This document shows positions 51,137-60,293 of a stretch of DNA of 64,000 bases, piece after piece. Every line of letters starts with the position of its first letter. Within the stretch, counting starts at the first letter, position 1. Under the pieces are notes generated by a model. That model had not been told where the DNA came from. It saw only the letters and a list, made by a program, of their open reading frames with translations, and did not search any database. The translations under genes and the position numbers were made by a program. The stretch is from assembly GCA_042096155.1 (NCBI GenBank), contig JBELMC010000001.1, positions 62,001 through 126,000 on the forward strand, written 5' to 3'. Source of the DNA: Dinoroseobacter sp042096155 (GTDB lineage Bacteria > Pseudomonadota > Alphaproteobacteria > Rhodobacterales > Rhodobacteraceae).

Positions 51137-51895
51137 ATGTCAGAAATGTCTCGCCGCGACATGATCCTGACCGCCCTGCGCGAGACCGGTCGAGTCTCGA
51201 CCGACGCGCTGGCCAAACAGCATCATGTCACCGTTCAAACCATTCGCCGGGACCTGGCCGAGATGGAAATCTCGGGCCTGCTGACCCGCACCCATGGCGG
51301 TGCGGTGCCGCGATCGAGCGTTGCCAATATCGGATACGCAGACCGGCAGGTTTTAAACGCCAGCGCAAAGCGCGCCATTGCACAGAGCGCTGCCCACTTG
51401 ATACCGAACCGAGCGTCTTTGTTTTTGGACATCGGCACATCCGCCGAAGCGATGGCACAAGCGTTGCTGCACCATGACAGCCTTATGGTGATCACCAACA
51501 ACCTGCGCGCTGCGACAATTCTGGCGGAAAACCCCAGCGCCGAGGTCATTGTGGCCGGTGGCGTTCTGCGACGCGCAGACGCAGGATTGGTCGGGGAGCA
51601 GACAGTTTCATTTCTGCGGCAATTCAAACCGGATTTTGCGGTTCTATCCGCCTCGGCACTCGATATTGAAGGGGACTTTTTGGACTTTGATTTTCGGGAA
51701 GTTCAGGTCAGCCGTACCGCTCAGCAGCAGTCTCGCGTCACTATTCTTTTGGCAGATGCCTCCAAGTTCCAACGCCAAGCGCCCGTTAAAATCGGCTCTT
51801 TATCAGATCTTGACCATTTCGTGACAGACGCGCCTTTGCCCGCCCCTTTGTCCCAGGCTCAATCGCGATGGAAAATGACACTTCACGTCGCGTAG
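51137..51895 (+). CDS. glpR: DeoR-family repressor of glycerol 3-phosphate genes
   Basis: A 252-residue DeoR regulator. The winged helix (RRDMILTALRETGRVSTDAL, HHVTVQTIRRDLAEMEISGL, RTHGGAV) is followed by the sugar-phosphate sensor domain (LFLDIGTSAEAMAQAL, VITNNLRAATIL, VIVAGGVLRRADAGLVG, LLADASKF). The expected ligand is glycerol 3-phosphate, releasing the operator. The ATG at 51137 is followed by a second in-frame ATG nine bases on. Divergent from glpD-glpK. Confidence 0.92.
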   Translation: MSEMSRRDMILTALRETGRVSTDALAKQHHVTVQTIRRDLAEMEISGLLTRTHGGAVPRSSVANIGYADRQVLNASAKRAIAQSAAHLIPNRASLFLDIGTSAEAMAQALLHHDSLMVITNNLRAATILAENPSAEVIVAGGVLRRADAGLVGEQTVSFLRQFKPDFAVLSASALDIEGDFLDFDFREVQVSRTAQQQSRVTILLADASKFQRQAPVKIGSLSDLDHFVTDAPLPAPLSQAQSRWKMTLHVA

Positions 51896-52009
51896 CGCCC
51901 ACCGAATTTGTGATCAGCGGCGCCGAAAATGCAAAAGGTGCGGCGTCACGTGCATCATCACAGCATCGCGCGAGATTAATGTTCGTTTCGGTCACGCCGA
52001 AATTCGAAA

Positions 52010-52636
52010 TCACGATGAGGCTTGCAGATATGCGATCAGCTGATCGAGATTGCCGCGTCGTTGATCCAGCATGGCACCGATTTCGCCGCGTTCGGTGCGC
52101 GCAAGGCTCACACCTTGCAGCCGAAGGTCAAAAAATCGAGCGGCACCGCCACGGTCCGCCACAAGAAATGTCAGCTCGATCGGTGAGCGGCCAGATTGCA
52201 CCGACTCTGCGCGCACCTCGATATAGCGATTCACCGGCACCGCGTGGCGCACATTGATGGTCGCGCTGCGATAGTCGCGGAACTGGCTGCCATATTTTCG
52301 GGCCAAATATCCCCGGAAAGCCGTCGTAAAGCTGCGGCGTTGTGCATCCGATGCTCGGCGCCAGTCGGCGCCCAAGACTGAGCGTGCAATCACCGCAACA
52401 TCCGCATAGCGGGCAAAAATATCTTCAAATTCGCGGTATAGGCTTGATCCGGTTTTGCCAGAGGCAATCACGCGGTTAATCTCTGCCAAAGTCCGATCGA
52501 CCAAATTCTTCGCCTCATCGGCGCTGACCGCTGACGCCGATCCAGATCCAAGCACCGTGATTGCAGCCGCCGCTGCCCCCAGCATCACAGATCGGCGCGA
52601 CAACTTATGGAGAAACGGGTTCGGCAAACGGGTCAT
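52010..52636 (-). CDS. mlaC: MlaC/Ttg2D phospholipid-binding periplasmic protein
   Basis: A 208-residue periplasmic carrier of the Mla system that moves mislocalised phospholipids between MlaA at the outer membrane and the MlaFEDB complex inside. The N-terminus has a twin-arginine-like signal (LSRRSVMLGAAAAAITVLGSG). The body has YREFEDIFARYADVAVIARS, RRSFTTAFRGYLARKYGSQF, FLVADRGGAARFFDLRLQGV and NLDQLIAYLQ, as in the family. Its start overlaps the end of mlaA by 32 bases. The inner-membrane Mla genes are elsewhere. Confidence 0.88.
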   Translation of the reverse strand: MTRLPNPFLHKLSRRSVMLGAAAAAITVLGSGSASAVSADEAKNLVDRTLAEINRVIASGKTGSSLYREFEDIFARYADVAVIARSVLGADWRRASDAQRRSFTTAFRGYLARKYGSQFRDYRSATINVRHAVPVNRYIEVRAESVQSGRSPIELTFLVADRGGAARFFDLRLQGVSLARTERGEIGAMLDQRRGNLDQLIAYLQASS

Positions 52637-53363
52637 TGAATGGATCCAAATCAGGACTGAGCACGCTGTCCCCATCCGGGCCCATCAGGGAGTAGCGGCG
52701 ATTTTGTAAATAAAAACTTCTCAACTGACTATAACTGTCTGCGCTGTCATACAAAAGAGCATCGATCGCACGCTCATTTGCGTGTCGGTCTCCTACAATT
52801 TTGGCAATGCGCAGCTTATTCAAGGTTTGCCGTGCGGATACGGTCATTTCAATCTGGCCCACAGGATCCATCGCAAAATCAGCGATTCGACCAACGGTGT
52901 CGCGCCCGGTCGACGGGCCCAGCAATGGCAGCTCAATATAAACACCCTCACCAACACCCCAGGTGTAGAGCGTCTCGCCAAAGTCGGACCGCTTTTCCTC
53001 CAATCCAAAAGACCGGGCCGGATCAAATACTCCGGCCACGCCAATCGTAGAGTTTATCATGAACCGGAACAGGTTATGACCGGCTTCATCAACTTTGCCC
53101 TGCAAAACGTCATTCACAACATAGCTTGGCTGCGACAGGTTGCCGACAAAATTGTCGATGCCCGCCCGAACCGGCGCAGGCACGATAAACCCATTAATCT
53201 GGCCGGCAGGCCGTAAAAAAACCGTGTCAGCGGCTTTGTTCACCCCATGCGTGACACGATTGAGCCCCTCAAGCGGGTCGTTGACACCGTCGCGGGTCAC
53301 CGGCGTCGTACAAGCCGACAGCACCACTGCCGCAGCAAAAAGCCAAATGGCAGGACGTTTCAT
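52605..53363 (-). CDS. mlaA: MlaA (VacJ) outer-membrane lipoprotein
   Basis: A 252-residue lipoprotein (lipobox LSAC, Cys18) forming the outer-membrane channel that removes phospholipids from the outer leaflet. VNDPLEGLNRVTHGVNKAAD, VRAGIDNFVGNLSQPSYVVNDVLQG, RFMINSTIGVAGVFDPARSFGL, DFGETLYTWGVGEGVYIELPLLGPSTGRD-type sequence and the C-terminal DSYSQLRSFYLQNR are canonical. Cotranscribed with mlaC. Divergent from the type I secretion genes across 240 bases, in which I see no further gene. Confidence 0.95.
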   Translation of the reverse strand: MKRPAIWLFAAAVVLSACTTPVTRDGVNDPLEGLNRVTHGVNKAADTVFLRPAGQINGFIVPAPVRAGIDNFVGNLSQPSYVVNDVLQGKVDEAGHNLFRFMINSTIGVAGVFDPARSFGLEEKRSDFGETLYTWGVGEGVYIELPLLGPSTGRDTVGRIADFAMDPVGQIEMTVSARQTLNKLRIAKIVGDRHANERAIDALLYDSADSYSQLRSFYLQNRRYSLMGPDGDSVLSPDLDPFNDPFAEPVSP

Positions 53364-53603
53364 AAAGGTCTCAAACAACAGCAAAACAAACAATCCAAAC
53401 CCAAAGCAACACGCGGGACGAGTACATATATCACTGAAGACATTAAACTAGGATTAGAGTTGAGGTTTCAGACCCAGACCCATCAAAATGAACATTCCCT
53501 TTGCAGTAGCGCCATTTTCGCAACAGGTTGGTTGCTTTACCACTTCTATAACCGCGAAATTCGGGTACAACGCCGAGATCAATGCGCGTGGAAGGCAAAC
53601 AGA

Positions 53604-55334
53604 ATGAACCGCAGATTAACCACCGGCAAAGCAGAGCTTGGTCGTATCCGAAGAGCCAATATGCCACTCTTTGGATCGGTCTTTTTATTTTCGATTTTCG
53701 TAAACTTGCTGATGCTGACCGGGCCTCTGTATATGCTGCAGATCTATGACCGCGTCCTTGGCTCGCAATCTGAGGAAACGTTGCTCGCCCTTACGATTCT
53801 GGTGGCCTTTCTCTACCTGATGATGGCGCTTTTGGATTTCGCACGCGGACGGGTCGTCGCGCGGGCCGGTGCCCGGCTGCAACATCGTTTGGACCAGCGC
53901 GTTTTCACCGCGATTCTGCGCGGCTCCATATTGCCGAGCATGCGACCCGGCGCGCTGGGTCTGCGCGATCTGGAAGCGATCCAGCGTCTTTTGTCCAGCC
54001 CTGCGATCTTAGCGCTGTTTGATGCCCCTTGGACCCCCTTGTTTCTTCTGGCAATTTTTCTTTTCCATCCCATGCTTGGCATCCTGGCGGTCGTGGGCGG
54101 CGGCTTCCTGATTGTAATCGCCCTTTTGAACCAATGGCTGACGTCAGCACCGTTAGGAGAGGCCAATGGCTCTGTCGGGCGAGCCGAGCAAATGGCCGGA
54201 CAAATTGCCAAAGAAGGTGAGACGATCAACACCATGGGTATGCGCCACGCAGCGTTTGCGCGATGGAAAGCCCTGCGGGATCTGGCGCTGAACCAACAGC
54301 TCAGCGCGTCAGACCGTGCGGGCGGTTTTTCGTCAACAACAAAATCCGTCCGGTTGTTTTTGCAATCCGCGATGTTGGGCCTGGGGGCTTATTTGGTTTT
54401 GCAAAACGAGCTGACGGCCGGCACGATGATTGCGGCCTCAATTTTACTTGGCCGCGCGCTTGCGCCAATCGAACAGACCATCGGCCAATGGCCGCTCATC
54501 CAACGCGCGATCCAGGGCCGTCGGGATCTGATTGCCCTGCTCGACAAAGTGCCGCCGTTTGAAACACCAACGGCTCTGCCGCGCCCGAAGGCCCAAATCA
54601 ATGTCAAGGACTTGACGGTTGTGCCGCCCGGCGCATCCGCGCCCACCTTGCACATGGTTTCGTTCGATGTCGGCCCCGGCCAGGCCATCGGCATTATCGG
54701 CACATCAGGATCCGGCAAATCGACACTTGCGCGCGCCATTACTGGGCTGTGGCCCCCGGCTTCGGGCTCGATCCGCATCGACGGCGCAACCCTCGCCCAA
54801 TACGAGCCGGACACACTGGGCAGTTATATTGGCTATCTGCCCCAAACAGTTCACCTTTTTGACGGCACAATTACTGAAAATATCGCGCGGCTGTCTGGTG
54901 CGCCCGATGAGGCCGCCGTCATCAAAGCGGCACAGAAAGCCGATGCCCATGAGATGATCCTGAAGTTGCCGGAGGGCTATGACACCCAGGTCGGCGCGGT
55001 CAATGCGCGGCTCTCAGGCGGGCAAATACAGCGGATCGGACTGGCCCGCGCGCTGTATGGCGACCCGGTCTTTTTGGTGCTCGACGAGCCAAATTCCAAT
55101 CTCGACAATTCCGGATCTATGGCCCTGAATTCTGCCATCCAGAAGATGAAAGCCGAAGGCAAATCCGTGCTTATCATGGCGCATCGGCCAGCGGCGATCC
55201 AGGAGTGTGACCTGCTGTTGGTGCTCGACGGCGGTCGGCCGAAAGCCTTCGGCCCACGAGACGAAATTCTGAAAGCAACGGTCGCAAACCATGCCGATAT
55301 CGCCCGGAAACAAGGCATGGGAGGCGTATCATGA
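53604..55334 (+). CDS. Type I secretion system permease/ATPase (PrtD/HasD type)
   Basis: A 576-residue half-size ABC exporter. Six membrane segments (from MPLFGSVFLFSIFVNLLMLT, residues ~20-320) precede the nucleotide-binding domain with Walker A GTSGSGKST, signature LSGGQIQRIGLARAL, Walker B VFLVLDEPNSNLD and the switch IMAHRP. No N-terminal C39 peptidase or C39-like domain, so it belongs with PrtD/HasD exporters of RTX-type proteins with C-terminal signals. Overlaps the HlyD gene by four bases. No substrate or TolC gene is nearby. Confidence 0.93.
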   Translation: MNRRLTTGKAELGRIRRANMPLFGSVFLFSIFVNLLMLTGPLYMLQIYDRVLGSQSEETLLALTILVAFLYLMMALLDFARGRVVARAGARLQHRLDQRVFTAILRGSILPSMRPGALGLRDLEAIQRLLSSPAILALFDAPWTPLFLLAIFLFHPMLGILAVVGGGFLIVIALLNQWLTSAPLGEANGSVGRAEQMAGQIAKEGETINTMGMRHAAFARWKALRDLALNQQLSASDRAGGFSSTTKSVRLFLQSAMLGLGAYLVLQNELTAGTMIAASILLGRALAPIEQTIGQWPLIQRAIQGRRDLIALLDKVPPFETPTALPRPKAQINVKDLTVVPPGASAPTLHMVSFDVGPGQAIGIIGTSGSGKSTLARAITGLWPPASGSIRIDGATLAQYEPDTLGSYIGYLPQTVHLFDGTITENIARLSGAPDEAAVIKAAQKADAHEMILKLPEGYDTQVGAVNARLSGGQIQRIGLARALYGDPVFLVLDEPNSNLDNSGSMALNSAIQKMKAEGKSVLIMAHRPAAIQECDLLLVLDGGRPKAFGPRDEILKATVANHADIARKQGMGGVS

Positions 55335-56635
55335 CCCAGAATTCACCCAACCTTGGTGCTCGTATGCCCTTGTTTATAGGTGTTTTTGCCACGATTTTGC
55401 TCGTTGGTGGCTTCGGCACATGGGCGATCCGCGCAACCCTCGCAGGGGCCATCATCGCCCCAGGTCAAATTCAGGTCGACCAAAACCGCCAAGTCGTTCA
55501 GCACCCAGATGGTGGCGTCGTTCAAACCATCCTCGTTGACGAGGGCGACTTGGTCGCGGCCGGCGCGCCGCTGATCCGACTTGATTCGACCCTGTTGCGC
55601 ACCGACCTGGCCATTGTCGAGGGTCAGTTCTTCGAAGTCATGGCCCGCCGTGCCCGCATGGAGGCGGAACGGGATTTTACAGATACACTCACCTTTGACC
55701 CCGAATTGGCAGCCCGTGCCGAGATCGATAACGAAGTCGCGGGCCTGATACGCGGCCAGCAAAACTTGTTCAATGCCCGCCGGATGTCGCGCGAGCAACA
55801 ACGTGAGCAGCTGCTGCGCCGCAAAGACCAAATCAATAGCCAGATCGACGGTATCATTGCCCAACGCGATGCAATCACACGTCAGTTGGAGCTGATCGAG
55901 CAGGAACTGGACGCCCAGAAAAGCCTGCTGGACCGAGGGCTGACCCAGGCCAACCGTGTTCTGGCACTGCAACGCGAGCAAGCCTCGCTGGCCGGCAGTA
56001 TTGGCCAGCTGACAGCAAACGCCGCCGAATCCGCGGGCCGGCAGACAGAGATTGACCTACAACTCTTAAATCTCGACACATCCCTGCAAGAAGAGGCCAT
56101 CACCCGGCTGCGCGATCTTCAAGTCACCGAATCTGAACTGCGCCAACAACGCAGTGCGCTGGAAGAGCGGCTCTCTCGACTCGAAGTGCGCGCCCCGGTC
56201 TCGGGTATCATCTACGATCTGAGCGTGTTTGCGGAACGCTCCGTGATCCGTCCCGCTGACCCTTTGCTCTATATCGTGCCGCAAGATCGCCCCTTCGTCA
56301 TTGCCAGCCGCGTCCAGATCATCAATGTCGATGAAGTGGCCGTCGGCCAGACCGTTTTTATTCGGTTTTCGGCCTTTGATGCCAACGACACGCCTGAACT
56401 GTTGGGCCGCGTCATGCAAGTCTCGCCTGATGCATTCGTGGACGAGGCCACCGGGCAAAGCTATTACCGCGCCGAGATCGAACCGCTGGATGGCGAGCTG
56501 GAAAAGCTCGGCGACTTGGTGTTGATCCCAGGCATGCCCGTCGAGGCCTTCATCCGAACCCGGGATCGCTCGCCGATGACCTATCTGCTCGAACCTTTGG
56601 CGGATCATCTTCGCCGCGCATTCCGCGAAAGCTAA
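55331..56635 (+). CDS. HlyD/PrtE family type I secretion adaptor
   Basis: A 434-residue adaptor with one N-terminal span (MPLFIGVFATILLVGGFGTW), the lipoyl half motif (GQIQVDQNRQVVQHPDGGVV), a long coiled coil (~100-285, rich in Gln/Glu/Arg, e.g. QLELIEQELDAQKSLLDRGL), the second half motif LEVRAPVSGIIYDLSVFAE and the HlyD beta domain ending LVLIPGMPVEAFIRTRDRSP. It bridges the ABC exporter to an outer-membrane channel. Translationally coupled to the exporter. Confidence 0.93.
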   Translation: MTQNSPNLGARMPLFIGVFATILLVGGFGTWAIRATLAGAIIAPGQIQVDQNRQVVQHPDGGVVQTILVDEGDLVAAGAPLIRLDSTLLRTDLAIVEGQFFEVMARRARMEAERDFTDTLTFDPELAARAEIDNEVAGLIRGQQNLFNARRMSREQQREQLLRRKDQINSQIDGIIAQRDAITRQLELIEQELDAQKSLLDRGLTQANRVLALQREQASLAGSIGQLTANAAESAGRQTEIDLQLLNLDTSLQEEAITRLRDLQVTESELRQQRSALEERLSRLEVRAPVSGIIYDLSVFAERSVIRPADPLLYIVPQDRPFVIASRVQIINVDEVAVGQTVFIRFSAFDANDTPELLGRVMQVSPDAFVDEATGQSYYRAEIEPLDGELEKLGDLVLIPGMPVEAFIRTRDRSPMTYLLEPLADHLRRAFRES

Positions 56636-56696
56636 TCGGGGCTTTAAGGTCCGGCGCGGTGCGACTAGGTTATCCAAAATTGTAACGGAGTCCCCT

Positions 56697-57161
56697 ATGT
56701 CGAACACGATCGAATCCCGCCTGGCCCAGCTTGGCGTGACCCTGCCCGATGCCCCGGCGCCCGCCGCGAATTACGTCCCCTTCGTAACCGTTGGAAACAC
56801 GGTCTATGTCTCGGGCCAAGTCCCGTTTGTTGATGGCAAATTGACCCCAGGAAAGCTGGGCGCCGACACAACTGTCGCGCAAGGCGCCGAGATTGCGAAG
56901 ATTTGTGCGATCCATCTTCTGGCCCAGGTCAAAAAGGCATGTGACGGTGACTTGGACCGCCTGGTGCGGGTCGTGAAACTCACTGGTTTTGTAAATTCGA
57001 CGGCTGATTTTGGCGATCAGCCGAAAGTGATCAACGGCGCGTCCGATTTCCTGGTCGAAGCGCTCGGCGATCGGGGCCGTCATGCGCGCTCTGCGGTCAG
57101 CGCGGCCAGTCTTCCTTTCGGCGTCGCCGTCGAAATCGAAGGTATTTTTGAAATCGCATGA
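56697..57161 (+). CDS. RidA family protein
   Basis: A 154-residue YjgF/RidA protein. FVTVGNTVYVSGQVPFVDGK, the central VVKLTGFVNSTADF and the C-terminal HARSAVSAASLPFGVAVEIE carry the arginine that in RidA binds the carboxylate of enamine/imine intermediates. It is longer than canonical RidA (~128 residues) and belongs to the ~150-residue subgroup, whose substrates are less clear. ACGGAG precedes the ATG. Its stop overlaps gdpD. Confidence 0.9.
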   Translation: MSNTIESRLAQLGVTLPDAPAPAANYVPFVTVGNTVYVSGQVPFVDGKLTPGKLGADTTVAQGAEIAKICAIHLLAQVKKACDGDLDRLVRVVKLTGFVNSTADFGDQPKVINGASDFLVEALGDRGRHARSAVSAASLPFGVAVEIEGIFEIA

Positions 57162-57907
57162 TTCCCCTGCCGGATGATTTCCTGCGCATCCCATTGGCCC
57201 ATCGCGGCTATCACAATGCCGCTTTGGGCCGGATCGAAAACAGTGTCGGCGCGATCCGCGCCGCCATTGACGCAGGCTACGGAATCGAGCTGGACCTGCA
57301 ACCCTCCCTGGATGGGCAGGCCGTTGTATTCCATGATGCGACACTCGATCGGCTCACGGCACAGACCGGCCAGACAGCTCAGTACACCGCCGCCGCGCTT
57401 GGCGAAATTGCGCTGAAAAACAGCACAGACACCATCCCGACATTGCCTGAAATCTTGGATCTGGTGCACGGCCAGGCGCCCTTGTTGATCGAGCTGAAAT
57501 CTCAACCTGACCGCGACAGTGACGTGCTGGAACAGGCCACCGCACATGCGCTGCACAGCTATCAAGGTCCTGCCGCTGTCATGTCATTTGATCCACGTAT
57601 GATCGCACGGCTCGTCGATATTCTGCCCGATGTTCCGCGCGGCCTTGTCACCGGCAGTTTCGGCCCAGATTGGCAATGGCCGGACCCTGTGCGGGACAGA
57701 TTGCGCATGATCCCAGACTACCACGCTGTGAAGGCCAGCTTTATCAGCCATGAGCTGCGCGATCTGGACCGTCCACGCGTCCAGCAGCTCAAGGTCGAAG
57801 GCACAACGGTTCTGACCTGGACCGTCACCTCGCAGGCCCAGGAAAATGAAGCGCGAAAAGTTGCGGATAATATCACATTCGAAGGCTACGTCGCCGCACG
57901 ACCTTGA
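57158..57907 (+). CDS. Glycerophosphodiester phosphodiesterase
   Basis: A 249-residue GDPD-fold enzyme hydrolysing glycerophosphodiesters to glycerol 3-phosphate and an alcohol. LAHRGYH (first His), ENSVGAIRAAIDAGYGIELDLQ (Glu/Asp metal ligands), VVFHDATLDRLT (second His), PTLPEILDLV and LLIELK are in the usual order; the C-terminal TWTVTSQAQENEA with GYVAARP closes the barrel. No signal peptide, so cytoplasmic. Its product is the glpD substrate. Overlaps ridA by four bases. Confidence 0.93.
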   Translation: MIPLPDDFLRIPLAHRGYHNAALGRIENSVGAIRAAIDAGYGIELDLQPSLDGQAVVFHDATLDRLTAQTGQTAQYTAAALGEIALKNSTDTIPTLPEILDLVHGQAPLLIELKSQPDRDSDVLEQATAHALHSYQGPAAVMSFDPRMIARLVDILPDVPRGLVTGSFGPDWQWPDPVRDRLRMIPDYHAVKASFISHELRDLDRPRVQQLKVEGTTVLTWTVTSQAQENEARKVADNITFEGYVAARP

Positions 57908-57956
57908 CCCGCCTGCCACCTGCGCCATTTGTCGGTCAACAGAGCAAAAGGCCGCC

Positions 57957-59147
57957 ATGACCACGCCCCAAACCGACGTCGCGCTTCGCGTGCTCACCAC
58001 ATTGTCTGACATCGACGCTGCAGACTGGGATGCTTGCGCTTGCCCAGAGGCCGCTACCGGGCGGCCCTATGACCCGTTCACAACCCACCGGTTTTTATAC
58101 GCGCTGGAACAATCAGGCAGCACCGGGCCAGGCACCGGATGGGATCCGCGTTATCTGGTCGTTCATCTGGACGATGCGATTGTCGCCACTGCCGCGATGT
58201 ATGTAAAATCCCACAGCCAGGGCGAGTATATCTTCGATCATAACTGGGCCCATGCCTATGAAAACGCAGGGGGGGCCTATTACCCAAAACTGCAAATCGC
58301 GGTGCCGTTCACCCCCGCCACGGGACGCCGTTTCTTGGTGAAACCGGGATATGAAGCTGTCGGCCAGGCCGCGCTGGTCCAGGGCGCCGTGCAACTTGCC
58401 GTCGACAATAAGGTCTCGTCGCTGCACATCACGTTTTGCACAGAAGCCGAAGCGAAAGCGGGCGACGCGATGGGGCTCATGCCTCGAGCCAGTCAGCAGT
58501 TTCATTGGGAAAACAACGGCTATGCCAGCTTTGATGATTTTCTCTCAGCGCTCAGTTCACGCAAACGCAAGGCGATCCGCAAAGAACGCGCCACCGCACA
58601 GGCCTTTGGGGGTCACATCAAAACGCTGACGGGCGCGCAGATCGAACCGCACCATTGGGACGCTATTTGGCAGTTTTATCAGGACACCGGCGCGCGCAAA
58701 TGGGGCACGCCCTATCTGACCCGCGCATTTTTCGATGCCGCGCATGACACCTTGCGCGATGACATCGTGCTGATCCTTGCAGAGAAAGACGGCAAAAACG
58801 TCGCGGGTGCCGTCAATTTCATCGGACGAAACACGCTCTATGGGCGCTATTGGGGGTGCATCGAAGACCACTCCTGCCTGCATTTTGAAGCCTGCTATTA
58901 TCAGGCCATTGACTACGCCATTGCGCATAAACTCGCGACTGTCGAGGCGGGCGCCCAAGGCGCGCACAAGCTGGCACGCGGGTATTTGCCGGTCACCACG
59001 CATTCATTGCACTGGGTGCGCGACCCCGGTTTTGCCGATGCCATCGCCCGCTATCTTAAAGAAGAACGACGCGCTGTTGATCATGAAAATACCGTGATGA
59101 CAGATTTCGGCCCGTTCAAACGCCTGCGGATCGAGGACCCACAATGA
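57957..59147 (+). CDS. FemAB-like/DUF482 GNAT-fold protein
   Basis: A 396-residue member of the DUF482 (FemAB-like) family, a double-GNAT fold related to peptidyl and aminoacyl transferases. Marks are PFTTHRFLYALEQSGSTGPG, YIFDHNWAHAYENAGGAYYP, LQIAVPFTPATGRRFL, QFHWENNGYASFDDFLSALS, SRKRKAIRKER and RYWGCIEDHSCLHFEACYYQ. Substrate not established. AAAAGG lies upstream of the chosen ATG at 57957. The next gene starts inside its stop codon. Confidence 0.88.
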   Translation: MTTPQTDVALRVLTTLSDIDAADWDACACPEAATGRPYDPFTTHRFLYALEQSGSTGPGTGWDPRYLVVHLDDAIVATAAMYVKSHSQGEYIFDHNWAHAYENAGGAYYPKLQIAVPFTPATGRRFLVKPGYEAVGQAALVQGAVQLAVDNKVSSLHITFCTEAEAKAGDAMGLMPRASQQFHWENNGYASFDDFLSALSSRKRKAIRKERATAQAFGGHIKTLTGAQIEPHHWDAIWQFYQDTGARKWGTPYLTRAFFDAAHDTLRDDIVLILAEKDGKNVAGAVNFIGRNTLYGRYWGCIEDHSCLHFEACYYQAIDYAIAHKLATVEAGAQGAHKLARGYLPVTTHSLHWVRDPGFADAIARYLKEERRAVDHENTVMTDFGPFKRLRIEDPQ

Positions 59148-59437
59148 CAGATATTACAGCTTTGCGCGCCTCTGGATGGGCTTTGCGCAGTGACGGCAAT
59201 GCCCTTGAAAAAACGTTTACTTTCAAGAATTTCAGCCAAGCCTTCGCCTGGATGACCCGGGTTGCAATGGTCGCCGAGACACTCAACCACCACCCCGAAT
59301 GGTCGAACGTTTACAAAACGGTGACAGTTACGTTAATCACGCATGACACGGGCGGGCTGACCGAGCTCGACATTAAACTTGCGACCAAAATGGATCAGTT
59401 TCACACATGCTCAGCGCCGAGGATATCACCGCAATAA
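59144..59437 (+). CDS. phhB: 4a-hydroxytetrahydrobiopterin dehydratase (PCD/DCoH)
   Basis: A 97-residue pterin-4a-carbinolamine dehydratase that recycles oxidised tetrahydropterin. ALEKTFTFKNFSQAFAWMTR and the active-site motif AETLNHHPEWSNVYKTV are intact; GLTELDIKLATKMD ends the conserved part. The last ~11 residues lie beyond the usual family end and overlap mscS by 31 bases. No phenylalanine hydroxylase gene is adjacent; many alphaproteobacteria use it as a moonlighting or general pterin enzyme. Confidence 0.9.
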   Translation: MTDITALRASGWALRSDGNALEKTFTFKNFSQAFAWMTRVAMVAETLNHHPEWSNVYKTVTVTLITHDTGGLTELDIKLATKMDQFHTCSAPRISPQ

Positions 59438-60231
59438 TCCACAACAATCTCGACCGTGCCCTGCAACTGAGCACCAACGTGCTGATCGCGGCACTGATCT
59501 TGATCGTGGCGTTTTGGATCTCGGGACGTGTTCGGACCTTTCTCAGCGATATCGGCGACGACCAGCCCGAGATCGACGACACATTGTTCACCTTTATCGG
59601 CTCGGTCGCGCGCTATCTGATCCTTGCGCTCGCGTTTATTTTTGTGCTCAACCGCTTCGGGATCCAGACCACATCGCTTGTGGCCTTGCTTGGTGCGGCA
59701 GGGCTCGCCATTGGTTTGGCGCTGCAAGGCACGCTGTCCAATATCGCTGCGGGGGTCATGCTTGTGGTCTTTCGCCCCTTCAAGATGGATCAATTTGTTG
59801 AGATCGCTGGGTATTCAGGAACAGTGAAAGCAATCACCTTGTTCACGACCGAAATTGCCACCCTCGACAATATCCAGATCACCATTCCCAATGGCCAGGT
59901 TTGGGACAGCGCGATCAAGAACTATTCGGCCTACGACACCCGCATGATCGATCTGACCATCGGGGTCAGCTACAGCACCGATCTTAAAAAAGCAGAAACC
60001 GTTTTGATGGATCTGATCACCGCCGATCCGCGCAGTCACGTGACACCGGCACCGTTTGTGAAGGTCACCAACCTTGGCGACAGCTCGGTGGATTTCAAAG
60101 TCCGGGTCTGGAGCGATGCGTCAGACAATTGGGGGCTGAAATGCGACCTGATCCGCGCGATCAAAGACAGCTTTGACGCGCATGGGATCGAGATCCCGTT
60201 CCCCACGCAGACCATCATCCAAACCCAGTAA
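59407..60231 (+). CDS. Small-conductance mechanosensitive channel, MscS type
   Basis: A 274-residue channel with three N-terminal membrane segments. The pore-lining TM3 reads LVALLGAAGLAIGLALQGTLSNIAAG with the Gly/Ala packing of MscS, followed by VMLVVFRPFKMDQFVEIAGY and a soluble beta/alpha vestibule with TVKAITLFTTEIATLDN, ITIPNGQVW and a C-terminal LRAIKDSFDAHGIEIPFPT-like end. It opens under membrane tension to release solutes on osmotic downshock. ATG lies within the end of phhB. Confidence 0.93.
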   Translation: MLSAEDITAIIHNNLDRALQLSTNVLIAALILIVAFWISGRVRTFLSDIGDDQPEIDDTLFTFIGSVARYLILALAFIFVLNRFGIQTTSLVALLGAAGLAIGLALQGTLSNIAAGVMLVVFRPFKMDQFVEIAGYSGTVKAITLFTTEIATLDNIQITIPNGQVWDSAIKNYSAYDTRMIDLTIGVSYSTDLKKAETVLMDLITADPRSHVTPAPFVKVTNLGDSSVDFKVRVWSDASDNWGLKCDLIRAIKDSFDAHGIEIPFPTQTIIQTQ

Positions 60232-60293
60232 ACTCAGGGGGCTCCGGCTCGTCTCGATGGCATGCGCGCATCAGCGCTGTCAAAGCGCCGCGG

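Noticed and set aside
51896..52009. Shared terminator between glpR and mlaC
   Set aside because: A TTCGG/CCGAA hairpin is present but lacks a T-run on either strand, so it is not called.
59407..59437. Frameshift joining phhB and mscS into one protein
   Set aside because: Both proteins have complete family cores and the 31-base overlap only adds a non-conserved tail to phhB.
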